DNA from: a virus
IMG/VR virus record: IMGVR_UViG_3300031718_000014
Location: 1-56,329 of that record
Strand: one strand, 5' to 3'
Length of the DNA: 56,329 nt
Made by a program: the position numbers and the translations under genes. The notes below the pieces were generated by a model, which saw only the letters and a program-made list of their open reading frames with translations, did no database searches and was not told the origin of the DNA. Positions 7,371 to 17,062 of the stretch are shown here, piece after piece (position 1 is the stretch's first letter; every line of letters begins with the position of its first letter).

Positions 7371-8186
7371 ATGGCATCGTTAGAAGAAATTCTGGCAAAA
7401 GCCGATCTGAACGACGACATCGCATTCGAGTTCGGTGGCAGCAAGTTCACCGTTGGGGACGTTCGTAAGTTGCGAAAAGGTTTGGACGCGGAGACCAAGA
7501 CCGCCAAGCAGAAGCGCGAAGAGGCTGAACAACTGGCCATCCAAGCGGCTACCTTACTGACACAATTACAGGAAGCCGAAGCCAAGGCCAAGGAAGCTGC
7601 TGCTGCACGCAAAGTGACCGAAGGCAATAACGGAGGCAATGCGAACGATTGGCGCAAGGACCCCTTCTACGCGCCCGTTGCCGAAGAACTGGCCCGCATC
7701 TCCGGTACTTACGACACCGCGATCAAAGAAGTCCGCGAACTGGCTGGTGCTCTCAAAAAGACCATGGACCAGTACAGTTCCGTTTACGCCTACGAACGCT
7801 TGCGTGCCCAGTACGACCGCAACGCCGACAAGTTGAAGGGCAAGGGGGAGTTCAAAGATCTGGCTAAGCAAGCAGTCGAGCGAAAGTTGCTCGATGACTA
7901 TGGTCTGCCCACTCTCGAACCTCTGATCTCCGAGCTGACTCTCCCCGAACGCATCGCCGCCGAACGCAAGGCAGCTGTGGACGAAGCCAAAGCCACTTGG
8001 GAGAAGGAACAGGCCGCGAGATCAGTGGCCAGCCAACGTCCTGGTGCTGCCGCTCGCTTCAGTGTCAAGAAGGACGAGAAGCCCCCGATTGCGAAAATCG
8101 AGGAACTCTCCAGTGAGAAAATCATGCAGGGCATCGCGGACGATCCCGAGTTCGCCAAACAGATGGCGGGAGAAACAGTTCAGTAG
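7371..8186 (+). CDS. Scaffolding-like protein
   Basis: 271 residues, highly charged and predicted mostly coiled coil (residues 35-85 and 105-135), with an Ala/Glu-rich centre and basic patch near 230-240. These are the features of phage scaffolds, and it lies immediately before the major capsid gene. Good AAGGAGAAGG ribosome site. An antisense endonuclease gene starts one base after its stop and separates it from the capsid gene. Confidence 0.75.
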   Translation: MASLEEILAKADLNDDIAFEFGGSKFTVGDVRKLRKGLDAETKTAKQKREEAEQLAIQAATLLTQLQEAEAKAKEAAAARKVTEGNNGGNANDWRKDPFYAPVAEELARISGTYDTAIKEVRELAGALKKTMDQYSSVYAYERLRAQYDRNADKLKGKGEFKDLAKQAVERKLLDDYGLPTLEPLISELTLPERIAAERKAAVDEAKATWEKEQAARSVASQRPGAAARFSVKKDEKPPIAKIEELSSEKIMQGIADDPEFAKQMAGETVQ

Positions 8187-8187
8187 A

Positions 8188-8703
8188 TCAACATGCCGGT
8201 TCGATTCCATATTCGGGTTCTTTGTTGTGGGGACAATAACCAAAAAACCCCAGCGAACAGTTGCAGTTGTAACAGAGAACCCGAAAGTCGTCAGGGAAAC
8301 CGTGACGGATTATCCAGAGATAAAGGTCCGTCGAATTTGTCAATTTCGCATCTCTTCGATGCTTGTTCCCACCGCCTTTTACGTGGTCGATTGACAAGAA
8401 CTCGATGCGGGTCTCTCCACAACACGCGCACAGTCTGCCGTAGTGATCGAAAATCAGTTCGCGCTGTTTTATTTTATAATTCAAAATCCTCGCACGGTTT
8501 TCTTCCGGATGCTTTGCTCGCCACTTGGCGCTGTATTCGTTCGTCTTTCCAGGATGAGCGTCTAGCCATTTGCGAGTGTTTGCTTTCTGTTGTTCCTTAT
8601 GTGTCGCATAGTATTTTTTGCAATTTGCGAGGATTTGTTCGCGCTTTGCGAGATACCTCTCTCTGGCTTTCTGTCGAGCGACTTCTGGATCTTTGTAAGG
8701 CAT
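8188..8703 (-). CDS. HNH homing endonuclease (element 2), between scaffold and capsid genes
   Basis: 171 residues, antisense. N-terminal half is basic and helical with repeated KxHPxxxRxxxxxW-like units; C-terminal HNH core has CACCGE, then FLSIDHVKGGG and VLCYNCNCSLGFFGYCPH. Start ATG 8703 chosen for its GGGAGG site; a TTG 12 bases upstream overlaps that site. Same subfamily as element 5 at 40846 and the remnant at 38676. No duplicated scaffold end is evident here. Confidence 0.85.
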   Translation of the reverse strand: MPYKDPEVARQKARERYLAKREQILANCKKYYATHKEQQKANTRKWLDAHPGKTNEYSAKWRAKHPEENRARILNYKIKQRELIFDHYGRLCACCGETRIEFLSIDHVKGGGNKHRRDAKLTNSTDLYLWIIRHGFPDDFRVLCYNCNCSLGFFGYCPHNKEPEYGIEPAC

Positions 8704-8752
8704 TTGTCCTCCCAACCGGCTTTGTAGAGTTTACCACAAAAGGAGAACTAAC

Positions 8753-9736
8753 GTGGCCTCAGTAACAGGTACCGGTATAAGTACGCCACCTGCACAGTTA
8801 GTTAATACCGTGCAAGCTATTGTGCAAAAGTTTATTGCCCCCGTTCTCGGTGATCAAATTCTGTTACCAAGTCCGACCATGTGGGCTCTTGTCCGTCGTG
8901 GCAAGAAGATGGCTGGCGGCGCTCTGGTCTACCCGGAGTTCTTCTCTGAGGAAACCACCGGTGGCGCTTACTACGGCGCTCAATTGCTCAACACTGCCCT
9001 ACAAGATGTCGTCACCCCGGCTGAGCAGCAGTGGCGGTTCTATTACGAAGCCGTGGTCATTCCGTACACCGACATCATCCTAGGCCGTGGCGGTTACGCC
9101 GGTGTCGATATCGTGCGCCAGAAGTTCCAGACGGCAGCCGGGTCCTTCATGCAGAAGCTGGCCCGCGCTCTGTGGCACACTTCCCCGCAAAACACTTCCC
9201 TGGACATCGACGACATCAACTCATGGCTGGGTCTAACCACCAACAACATCGCCGGGATCGACCGCTCACAAGCAGTCAACGCTTACTGGAAACCTCAAGC
9301 GAACGTCTCCGCTGGCAATGCCAACCTGACCATAGCCAACGCGGACGCGGCCTATTGGTCCACTGTCTTCGGTTACGACGAGCCCGACTTGATGGTCGGG
9401 GATAACACTCGTTTCGCCAACTTCAAGCAAGCCTTCGTCGGCAACATCCGTTATGAGGGTAACATCCAGGACAAGGAAGCGTTGCAAGGCGGCTTCCGTT
9501 ACCACTTCCTGTTCAACAACTGCATCGTGCTCGCAGACCGCAACGCTCCGGCGAACGCGTTCTATATTATGAACACCAAGTACATGTTCCCGGTGTTCCA
9601 CGAAGCCGATTACTTCACTATCGATCCTTGGGTCAAACCAAGTAATCAACGTGTGCTGGTGTCAAATATCTACCTCACGTGGCAATTGGCCGATATGTCG
9701 CCGCGCATGGGAGTAGAAATCACGAACGCTTCCTAA
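8753..9736 (+). CDS. Major capsid protein (HK97-like, probable)
   Basis: 327 residues, GTG start with AAAGGAG site. Follows the scaffold and contains long beta-rich and helical segments with aromatic residues typical of HK97-fold capsid proteins (VTPAEQQWRFYYEAVVIPYTD about 85-105; VFGYDEPDLMVGDNTRFANF about 205-224). No protease domain. Identification rests on order, size and composition. Confidence 0.8.
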   Translation: MASVTGTGISTPPAQLVNTVQAIVQKFIAPVLGDQILLPSPTMWALVRRGKKMAGGALVYPEFFSEETTGGAYYGAQLLNTALQDVVTPAEQQWRFYYEAVVIPYTDIILGRGGYAGVDIVRQKFQTAAGSFMQKLARALWHTSPQNTSLDIDDINSWLGLTTNNIAGIDRSQAVNAYWKPQANVSAGNANLTIANADAAYWSTVFGYDEPDLMVGDNTRFANFKQAFVGNIRYEGNIQDKEALQGGFRYHFLFNNCIVLADRNAPANAFYIMNTKYMFPVFHEADYFTIDPWVKPSNQRVLVSNIYLTWQLADMSPRMGVEITNAS

Positions 9737-9750
9737 AGGAGACGACCGCA

Positions 9751-10356
9751 ATGTACGCAACGATCATCACTTTGTTCTCTCTGTTTCTGTTTTACCCAGT
9801 CGCCTCCTTGCTAGCTGCTCTGGGCGTTCTGGGATTGTGGGGTCTGTTCAAAGGCTTCGGTCTGGCCAAGGTCCTTTTCTTGGTGGGCATGGCGATCAAC
9901 AATTCCGTGGCCAACAACTCTCCGGGCTTCGGTGCTCCCCAGTTGGTTCAGCGTCTAGGTGTTGCTCTGTCGGGTTCCTCCCAGCAGACCACTTCCATTC
10001 CGTCCAGCGGTTCCATCTCTCCTGGTGTCTATCAAGGCAAGATCCGCATTAAGGTCTACAACGGCACCGGGACCGGCGTGACTCTGACCGACATGTTGAT
10101 CCAGATCACGGACGGGACCAACACAGCGGTCTTAGCCGAGTTCCATCCCAACAGCGCAACCGCTTTGACTTCTACTCAGTGGGTGGACTACCTGAACGAC
10201 TTTACAGTGGACTTCGGTACTACCACTGGCGGTGCCACCGGCCAACTGATCGCTCCCGGTGCCGCTACCGCAGCTGCTATCGTGGTCCAAGTGCTAACCA
10301 CCTTGGGTGTCCCTGGCGGTGCAAGTATGGATGTTGAAGTCATCGGGAATCCCTGA
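9751..10356 (+). CDS. Membrane-anchored or capsid-associated structural protein
   Basis: 201 residues. ATG 9751 has an AAAGGAG site. The N-terminal 50 residues contain one or two hydrophobic helices (LFSLFLFYPVASLLAALGVLG, then VLFLVGMAI); the rest is Gly/Ser/Thr-rich and beta-like. Directly downstream of the capsid gene, where decoration or head-fibre proteins occur, but the hydrophobic N-terminus is unusual. A strong hairpin follows. Confidence 0.65.
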   Translation: MYATIITLFSLFLFYPVASLLAALGVLGLWGLFKGFGLAKVLFLVGMAINNSVANNSPGFGAPQLVQRLGVALSGSSQQTTSIPSSGSISPGVYQGKIRIKVYNGTGTGVTLTDMLIQITDGTNTAVLAEFHPNSATALTSTQWVDYLNDFTVDFGTTTGGATGQLIAPGAATAAAIVVQVLTTLGVPGGASMDVEVIGNP

Positions 10357-10388
10357 GTTCCTTACGAAGAGGGTGAGGGTGGCTCCTT

Positions 10389-10446
10389 CCGGGGGTCTAG
10401 AGTTAAAGGTCGCAAGACTCAGACTCTACGACCCCCGGCTCCTTTT
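10389..10446 (+). terminator. Strong terminator-like hairpin after the capsid genes
   Basis: CCGGGGGTC plus TAGAGT (10389-10403) pairs with ACTCTA and GACCCCCGG (10423-10438), a 15-bp stem with one bulged C, followed by ctcctttt (10439-10446). It lies between the capsid pair and the adaptor gene. It may lower transcription into the tail genes relative to capsid. Confidence 0.65.
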
Positions 10447-10455
10447 AGGTGAGCA

Positions 10456-11688
10456 ATGTTAGTTGGCGACATCATCTTCGGTATCCGTTCGGCAATTACC
10501 GACTTGCCGGGTACTCTTCCCGCTCCGGCCAATCCCACCGTCGCCAATAATGCCGCTGCTTCTACTCTCCCCAACGGAGTCTATTTCGGTTTCATCACTT
10601 TCCGTACTCCGTGGGGTGAGACTCTTCCTAACGCAACCGAGTTCACCGTTACGACTACAGGCGGCAGTCCGTCCATCCAGATCACCGCTCCCGCACTTCC
10701 TCCGGGCGCATCCGTCATGCGAGTGTACTTGACTCTGGCTGGCGGATTGGCTGGCACTGAGCAACAGATGCTGGAATCGGCCACTTTGCCGTTCACCATC
10801 TCTACCCCCGGCACTGCTGCCTTGGTTCCTACTCGCAACACCGCTTACATTCCAGATGCGGACGGGGACTCTTTCTCTGCTGGTCTGATCTACCAGTGGT
10901 TCAATGATGCACTGAAAATATGCTCCCAGATCTGCGGCGGTCTGCCTGATTGGGGCGGTGTGAGCACCGTCAGTGGCCAAGGTTCTTACGTCGTCCCCGG
11001 CATGTGGCGTACTATCTCTGATGTGTGGTACGACGGTTACCCTCTGGCCATGGATAAGCGCGGCAATATATTCCGGCGCAACCCGGTCACTTCCAGCGTT
11101 CTCTCTCAAGTCGTTACGTCCTTGTTCACCGAACGCATGATGATAGAAGTCTGGCCACAGGCAGCACGCACTGCCGCCAGTTCCACATTAGCAAGCGGCA
11201 TGGCTTCGACTGACACCAGCGCCACTCTTGTTTCCACTGCTGGGTTCCTCTTAACTAACGGCTTCGCTCAGATTGGTTCCGAGATCGTCCAATACGCGGG
11301 CACTGCGTCCAACATTCTGGCCGGTCTGATTCGCGGTCTGGCCGGTGGTGCTCCCTCCGCTTATGCGATTGGAACTACGGTCAGTGAGATCAACTTATTC
11401 TTCGGCGGTTGGCGCATGTATGCTCCCGCCTTCACTCCTGGCCAAGCATTGCTCACCATCCCCGTCCCGGTGGGCTGGGAAACCATGCTGCCGATCTACG
11501 GGTTAGCCAGAGTCAAACTGGCCGAACAGAACGCACAGGAATACAGTGCATTGAAGAAGGATTTTGAAGAGACTATGAAAGCGTGGTGGAAGACTAATAA
11601 GGTCACAACTGGTCCGAGGCAAGTGGGAGAAGAGTCCACGGCACTTGAGGTCGTTCCGAATTTGGGCGGCGGATGGGTAATTCCTTGA
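10456..11688 (+). CDS. Head-tail adaptor-like protein with inserted beta domains
   Basis: 410 residues. After an N-terminal helical turn, residues about 20-125 form an Ig-like beta domain (NGVYFGFITFRTPWGETLP). The core (FSAGLIYQWFNDALKICSQICGGLPDW, then GSYVVPGMWRTISDVWYDG) resembles podovirus head-tail adaptor proteins. A second insert near 245-310 (TDTSATLVSTAGF, IGSEIVQYAG, GLIRGLAGGAPSAYAIG) is a small module common in phage virion proteins. Position between capsid and nozzle agrees. Assignment is by pattern, not a search. Confidence 0.65.
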   Translation: MLVGDIIFGIRSAITDLPGTLPAPANPTVANNAAASTLPNGVYFGFITFRTPWGETLPNATEFTVTTTGGSPSIQITAPALPPGASVMRVYLTLAGGLAGTEQQMLESATLPFTISTPGTAALVPTRNTAYIPDADGDSFSAGLIYQWFNDALKICSQICGGLPDWGGVSTVSGQGSYVVPGMWRTISDVWYDGYPLAMDKRGNIFRRNPVTSSVLSQVVTSLFTERMMIEVWPQAARTAASSTLASGMASTDTSATLVSTAGFLLTNGFAQIGSEIVQYAGTASNILAGLIRGLAGGAPSAYAIGTTVSEINLFFGGWRMYAPAFTPGQALLTIPVPVGWETMLPIYGLARVKLAEQNAQEYSALKKDFEETMKAWWKTNKVTTGPRQVGEESTALEVVPNLGGGWVIP

Positions 11689-11705
11689 AAACAAAGGACT
11701 TATAA

Positions 11706-14700
11706 GTGGTTAGACCTTCTACAATCGGGCCATTCCTTAAGGGTACTGTCGCCAGTACAGATTCATATACGGTGCCTCGTGGCTCCGTTCCTCGTTCATC
11801 CAACTTGCTCTTGACCACTCGCGGCAGTTTGACTGAGTGTGACGGTACTCAAGTCATTAACGCCTTCAACGGCACTGTTCAATCCGGTCGCGGGCGCTTC
11901 CTGGAAGTTTTCATGTTCGCTCCCACTGGAGTCCAGCCTTACTACCTAGTCTTGTCTCAGGGTTTGGATCAACCTCTGGGCTTCCCTCGCAATCTAGCCG
12001 CTTCCGATGGCGGTGCTATCTCTTCCGGTCTAGCTGCGGGAACTTACTTCTACGTAGTGACAGCGGCAGACATATTCGGCAACGAGACCGTAATCTCGAA
12101 TGAAGTCAGTCAGACTGTCCTCGTCAATCACAAGATCAATCTGACTTGGAATGTAGTCCCCAACACTTACGGTTACAACATCTATCGAAGCACCACCACA
12201 GGCACGGAGACCTTTCTCGTCCAGGTCCAGCAACCGTCCCCTATTACAGCCAGCGTGAGTTACAGCGACACCGGCCAAATTACTCCCGGAGTCAAAGTCC
12301 CTCCTCTAGTGGACACGACCAGCCAGACCGTTCTGTTCAAGATGCCTCCTGGTTCTGTCCTCCCCATCACTTACACGAATAACAATATCGTGGCTCTCTT
12401 CCCCAACACCGTAGTCGGGTTCGGTTCCCCTCCTGCCGGTGTGGTGGGAGCGGGCAGTCCTGCCATTTGCACTCGTTGCACTCCCTCCGGTGGCATTGCT
12501 GGGATGTGTTCTCTCCTCCCCCAGATGGTCCAGTTCACCAACCGGGTCGCTATCGCTCTGGGAAACGGATTCTCTCCTCAAATTTACTTCGACGCCACAG
12601 GCACGCCGACAAATCCAGCAACCGTCTTATCCATAACCGGAGTCAGTACGGATGCCAACGGAGTGGTTACTGTAACCACTTCTATAGCAAGCGGATTCAT
12701 AGTGGGAACCAACGTAATTCTGTCCGGCATGACGGACTCTATCTACAATGGCGTGTTCGTGGTCATCACCTCTTCCGGGACCACGTTCACTCTGCAAAAC
12801 ACTTTGGCTACCGGTCACGGTTCGGCCACAGGAACAGTCACTTCCACCACCGTTCCCCTCTTCAACAATTTTATTCCCGCTTACCCTAAGTGGGTTGCCA
12901 GTTCCCAGTACTCCATCAACTCGATAGTGGAGCCCACTTCCGGCACCGGCAATTTCTTCAAAGCAGTCCAAGCCGGTGTCACCGCTGGCTCCGAACCTGT
13001 TTGGGCTAACGCTCCTGCTCTGGGCAACGAGATTGGCGACGGCACGGTGATCTGGCAGAACCAAGGTCCCATTCTGGGATCCGTTCCCGCTCCTATTGGT
13101 GCCGGTCACGTCTGGGTCTACGCTGGATCTCTGTGGTTCCTGAACACAGCTACTATTAACACTGCTTCTGGTTTGGACGGTCCAACTTCACTCCGAATGT
13201 CCGACGCTAATAATCCATTCTCTTACAACCCCGTGAACCAAGCCTTCTTGGACAAGGACGACGGGACCGAAGGCATGGGACTGGCTACGTTCACCATCAG
13301 CGCCGAAGGCATCCCTCCCGAAGGGTCTCTGATCGCCTTCAAAAACTACGCCGGTTACCAGATCGTCGGTGTTTTCGGTGCCAGTTTCTTCTCTATCCAA
13401 CGTACCCGTTCGGACATGGGCTGCATGGCCCCTCGTTCCATTCGCTTTGTCCCCGGCTTTGGCATTAGTCGCATCGCTCACTTGGGTATCGCCAACTTCG
13501 ACGGGGTCCGCGACACCGTTGCAAGTGAAGAAGTTCGCCCTTACCTCTTCCCTTTGAACGACCCCTTGGTATCCGACATCACAGTAGCGGACGCCACTTG
13601 GATCGCTGGAGCACAAGCCGATCTCACAGCGAACCCTCCTCTCTACTCCACTTTCATTCCCATCGGAAATTCTAACGGTGCTTTAACTCGCGGTTTGGTC
13701 TACGACATGGTGATGAGAACTTGGAGCGTGGTAGACCTTCCTTTCTCCATTAGTTGCATCTACCAAGCGCGTCCTGTGGCCAGCAACCCGATCACTCTGT
13801 TCGGTGGATTCCAAGACGGCTTGCTTCACCGCTGGCAAGGCGGCGACGTGCAGTGGCTACAAGGGGCTTCCCCTACTTATATCGTCGGGTCTGCTTCCGC
13901 TACAGGTACTGGTCCCGTTGTATTTAATTTGGGTTTCCCCGTAGAAGTAGGCGACTATATTACCTTTTTTTGGATAAAGAACGATTCTGCTGTTGGAACC
14001 ACATTTATCTCTGATAACTTAGGAATCTCTTATTCCAGCGGCACTATTCTGTCTGATTTCTCGACCTTTTTTGGGATTGCTGGTTTTGGCATAGCGGGTT
14101 CTTTGGGACAGACAGTCGGTACTGTCTTAGGCACCCCGACCATCACGGTTAATTTCCCTGCTGGTAAGGTGGGAGCTGTCATAGTGTTTGTAGTGCGCGG
14201 CATTACAGCAGGGCCTCCACTTGGTCCTTTCGGAGTAACTTTCGACCGGAATGTTATAGGTGGGCCATCTAGCACAACATCTCTCACGGCCACCATGTCC
14301 GGTTCCACCACCAATCCCAGCGATATACTGCTTAGTTTTGGTTTCTCCAAAGGTCTGGGTCTTGCTAATGGAGATGGGATTCTTATTGGAACAGTTACCT
14401 CCAGCTTGAATTGGATGATAGGGGCTTCTTACCGTAAAGTAGAAGCCACTGGGACTTATTCCACCACTTGGAACCAGACTGGAAGTGCTACCATGATGAC
14501 TTATCTGATAGCACAGAAACTTCCGTTCCAAGCCAACAGCGTGGGCACCGATGTGATATGGAGCGTTAATCTGCCGGATGAATACAATCGTCAGGACCCC
14601 GGTAACAAATTGTTCTGCCGACGCTTGGTTGTTCGCGGTGTCGGTGCGGGTGCCAAAACTCTGACTGTCACACCGATTGTCAACGGAGTGTCTAAACCCG

Positions 14701-14870
14701 CTCAGAGCTATCCCCTTCCCGCGTCGGGGGATTTCGAGGTGTTTGCCGGAATACAACGTGACGGGTTGCGGTTCGCGGCTAAACTCTCTGGCAGCGGTCA
14801 CATAGAGATCGACAGGGCTGTCTGGCACATCCAGCCCAAGCAGATCGGGGCTAAGAGCGTGGTGGCTTAG
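11706..14870 (+). CDS. Large tail nozzle-like structural protein
   Basis: 1054 residues, GTG start behind AAAGGA. The opening (GSVPRSSNLLLTTRGSLTECDG) and length are like podovirus nozzle or DNA-stabilising tail proteins built on a beta-propeller. Residues about 105-175 look like a fibronectin-III domain (GTYFYVVTAADIFGNETVIS). Residues about 720-940 are a separate jelly-roll-like domain whose codons are more A/T-rich than the flanks (13880-14530). The C-terminal 110 residues return to the parental style. Confidence 0.65.
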   Translation: MVRPSTIGPFLKGTVASTDSYTVPRGSVPRSSNLLLTTRGSLTECDGTQVINAFNGTVQSGRGRFLEVFMFAPTGVQPYYLVLSQGLDQPLGFPRNLAASDGGAISSGLAAGTYFYVVTAADIFGNETVISNEVSQTVLVNHKINLTWNVVPNTYGYNIYRSTTTGTETFLVQVQQPSPITASVSYSDTGQITPGVKVPPLVDTTSQTVLFKMPPGSVLPITYTNNNIVALFPNTVVGFGSPPAGVVGAGSPAICTRCTPSGGIAGMCSLLPQMVQFTNRVAIALGNGFSPQIYFDATGTPTNPATVLSITGVSTDANGVVTVTTSIASGFIVGTNVILSGMTDSIYNGVFVVITSSGTTFTLQNTLATGHGSATGTVTSTTVPLFNNFIPAYPKWVASSQYSINSIVEPTSGTGNFFKAVQAGVTAGSEPVWANAPALGNEIGDGTVIWQNQGPILGSVPAPIGAGHVWVYAGSLWFLNTATINTASGLDGPTSLRMSDANNPFSYNPVNQAFLDKDDGTEGMGLATFTISAEGIPPEGSLIAFKNYAGYQIVGVFGASFFSIQRTRSDMGCMAPRSIRFVPGFGISRIAHLGIANFDGVRDTVASEEVRPYLFPLNDPLVSDITVADATWIAGAQADLTANPPLYSTFIPIGNSNGALTRGLVYDMVMRTWSVVDLPFSISCIYQARPVASNPITLFGGFQDGLLHRWQGGDVQWLQGASPTYIVGSASATGTGPVVFNLGFPVEVGDYITFFWIKNDSAVGTTFISDNLGISYSSGTILSDFSTFFGIAGFGIAGSLGQTVGTVLGTPTITVNFPAGKVGAVIVFVVRGITAGPPLGPFGVTFDRNVIGGPSSTTSLTATMSGSTTNPSDILLSFGFSKGLGLANGDGILIGTVTSSLNWMIGASYRKVEATGTYSTTWNQTGSATMMTYLIAQKLPFQANSVGTDVIWSVNLPDEYNRQDPGNKLFCRRLVVRGVGAGAKTLTVTPIVNGVSKPAQSYPLPASGDFEVFAGIQRDGLRFAAKLSGSGHIEIDRAVWHIQPKQIGAKSVVA

Positions 14871-15272
14871 ATGCAGACCGCTACCCAAGCCCGTGTAATG
14901 CGTCGTGGCGATCTGATCCCCGATGGTCTGTACGATCTCGGTTTGGGCAAGTTGGACCCGGATTGGGTGTGGCTGTCACTGGAAAACGAGCGCGTGGTGG
15001 GATGTCTGACAGCCACCCCGTGTCACGGCATCATCATCATTCTGCGAGTAAAAATGGACAAGAACGCCCCTCGTACCGCTCTGCGTCGCTTACTGCGAAC
15101 TTGTTTCCACGACGCTAAACAAAGGGGCTTCGATGGCTATATGACTTGGTTCGCGGAGGACTCCGAGGACGAACGCATTCTGATGACCATTGCACGCAAC
15201 AGCGGCGGTCTGGTGATTCACAAGGTAGGGACTGCGGTAGCGAGTTGGTTCCCACCGGAAGGTACGGTCTGA
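14871..15272 (+). CDS. GNAT-fold-like protein in the tail cluster
   Basis: 133 residues, ATG right after the previous TAG. The stretch GIIIILRVKMDKN followed by ALRRLLRTCFHDAKQRGFDG resembles the acetyl-CoA-binding half of GNAT acetyltransferases. Proteins like this often sit beside podovirus tail genes; catalytic activity is unproven. The TGA is six bases before the next ATG. Confidence 0.55.
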   Translation: MQTATQARVMRRGDLIPDGLYDLGLGKLDPDWVWLSLENERVVGCLTATPCHGIIIILRVKMDKNAPRTALRRLLRTCFHDAKQRGFDGYMTWFAEDSEDERILMTIARNSGGLVIHKVGTAVASWFPPEGTV

Positions 15273-15277
15273 TTCCG

Positions 15278-15577
15278 ATGCCTGCCGTCATTCCATTGCT
15301 AGGAACTATCTTCTCTATCGTGGGGGGCGGCGTGGGAGCCGGTGAAGCTATTGCCAGTGCGGTGTCCGGTCCACCGTCTGTGTCACAGCCTCCCAACGTT
15401 CCTACGAACGCTCCACCTAAAGTCGCTCCGTCCACTGTGGCGGCAGCCAATTCGTCTACGGCAGCAGACATTCAGGCTCGCGGTGGTGGCGGGCTTTCTC
15501 CTCTGTTCACTCAGTTGATAGAAGGCACACCCTCTCCAGATGGCAGCGGTGGAGGAGTCCCGTACACAGGGGCGTAA
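15278..15577 (+). CDS. Small Ala/Gly/Pro-rich membrane-active protein
   Basis: 99 residues. Hydrophobic N-terminus (PAVIPLLGTIFSIVGGGVGAG) followed by a Pro/Ala-rich disordered tail. Position before the internal virion proteins suggests a small ejected protein that inserts into membrane (inference). Confidence 0.65.
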   Translation: MPAVIPLLGTIFSIVGGGVGAGEAIASAVSGPPSVSQPPNVPTNAPPKVAPSTVAAANSSTAADIQARGGGGLSPLFTQLIEGTPSPDGSGGGVPYTGA

Positions 15578-15581
15578 ATCT

Positions 15582-16199
15582 ATGCCTGAAGTCGTGCAAG
15601 GTCTAAGCAGCATATTCAAATCTCCTGCGTTCGGTCCCGCAGTATCCGGTGGGACTCTGGCTCTGGGAGAAGTGGGCAATCTGCTCGCTGGCCGACAGCA
15701 ACAGAACGCTTACAACGCCGTCACCAAGATGACTCCCGATCAGATTGCTCGGGACGCTGCTCGCACCGCAGCGCCGCTGGACCGGGCTCTGACTCAGAGC
15801 GTGACCAACCAAGTGAGTGGCGACTTGGCTTCCCGTGGTCTATCACAAGCCCCTGGCATTCTAGCCTCCACTGAATCTCAAGCGCTGGCTCCTTACGCTT
15901 ATCAGAATTACCAAGCGGCTTTGCAGGCTGTCCTACAGAAGCTGGGGCTGAACCTGAACGCTGCCGAACTGTTGCCCAAAGGACAGAACCTCACTCCTGC
16001 AATGATGCTGTTCCTACAACAAATGGCCAAGCTCAAGCAGACCAATGCGAACGCGGGCGCGACTCCACCCACGTTCCCCAATACCAACCTACCACAAGGA
16101 CCGTCGCAATTCCCTGCTGTCCCTGAAGGGACTACGTTCGGCCCACCAGCAGTAGCACCGGAAGCCGATCTCGCCGGTCTCGGGGTGAATCCAGGATAA
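15582..16199 (+). CDS. Internal virion protein candidate
   Basis: 205 residues from ATG 15582; an in-frame ATG at 15540 inside the preceding gene is the alternative. Gly-rich hydrophobic start, then Ala/Gln/Leu-rich helices (DRALTQSVTNQVSGDLASRG, NYQAALQAVLQKLGLNLNAA) and a Pro-rich tail. Pattern and position match podovirus ejection proteins. Confidence 0.65.
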   Translation: MPEVVQGLSSIFKSPAFGPAVSGGTLALGEVGNLLAGRQQQNAYNAVTKMTPDQIARDAARTAAPLDRALTQSVTNQVSGDLASRGLSQAPGILASTESQALAPYAYQNYQAALQAVLQKLGLNLNAAELLPKGQNLTPAMMLFLQQMAKLKQTNANAGATPPTFPNTNLPQGPSQFPAVPEGTTFGPPAVAPEADLAGLGVNPG

Positions 16200-16201
16200 C
16201 C

Positions 16202-17062
16202 ATGGGTGGCTTCGGCAATATCGCTCGGACTATCGGTGGTGTGGGCAACGAAGTCATGGCTGCCCAGACTGGTTTGCAGGACCTTAACCAGAAGCTAGTC
16301 GAAACCAAAGTCAAGAACCTGATGGATCAGTTGAAGATCCAGCAGACTCAGCAGCAGATTAAGAAGGGTGAGACCGATCCCCTACAGCAACAACTCGCAG
16401 CTATGGAACAGATTCTCGGTCGCAAGTTAACCGACCAGGAGAAGATCACTTTTCTAAATCTGCTGCCACCACAAGCGAAGGCGCTTCCTGATACTCCATT
16501 TGCAGCATGGCGTGAGCAGAATCCCACTGCTCCTATATCTGAATGGCTGAAACTGGAGAGTAAGCCAGCAGCACAGTCCACTCCATTTGAAGTGTGGCAC
16601 GCTGCAAATCCCAACGCTTCGGTAGCGGACTGGCTGAAACTGGAACAGAGTGTTAAGCCTAAGAGGGCCGCGACTCCCTCTCCCGCCCTCGACCAGTTAG
16701 TAATCGGTCTGTCTACAGGCCAGATCAACAAATGGCCTACCGGGAAGTTGCTCGCACAGGTACTGACTAGGGCCAAAGAAATGGATATTAAGTTACCCAA
16801 GCAGCCCGGTCTGCCTGACAATTCAGCTAAAGCTATTGCTGCCGCTCAAAAGGAGTACCAGTCCGAACTGGACAAGTACAACAGGTGGAACACCGATCAC
16901 TACATGATGCGGCACTTTGAGGACAACCCTTATAAGCAATCTCTATCTGAGAAGATGGATAAGTTGAAAGCACTTAAGACCGGAGCAGTCACTACTCCCG
17001 GTGCTCTTGGTCCCGCTGGAACCGATCTTTCCGATCTAGGTGCAAAGCCGGTGTCGCCGTAA
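16202..17062 (+). CDS. Internal virion/ejection protein candidate with two internal repeats
   Basis: 286 residues, mostly helical and Gln/Lys-rich. Contains two copies of a roughly 22-residue repeat at about residues 98-119 and 121-142, each starting TPF, with a W-x5-NP core and ending WLKLE. Overlaps the next gene by one base (TAATG). Functions of such proteins are in DNA ejection; the family is not recognised. Confidence 0.65.
   Translation: MGGFGNIARTIGGVGNEVMAAQTGLQDLNQKLVETKVKNLMDQLKIQQTQQQIKKGETDPLQQQLAAMEQILGRKLTDQEKITFLNLLPPQAKALPDTPFAAWREQNPTAPISEWLKLESKPAAQSTPFEVWHAANPNASVADWLKLEQSVKPKRAATPSPALDQLVIGLSTGQINKWPTGKLLAQVLTRAKEMDIKLPKQPGLPDNSAKAIAAAQKEYQSELDKYNRWNTDHYMMRHFEDNPYKQSLSEKMDKLKALKTGAVTTPGALGPAGTDLSDLGAKPVSP

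Noticed and set aside
8184-8752. Recoded scaffold end behind HNH element 2
   Set aside because: No in-frame similarity between the scaffold C-terminus and 8704-8752 beyond a few bases.
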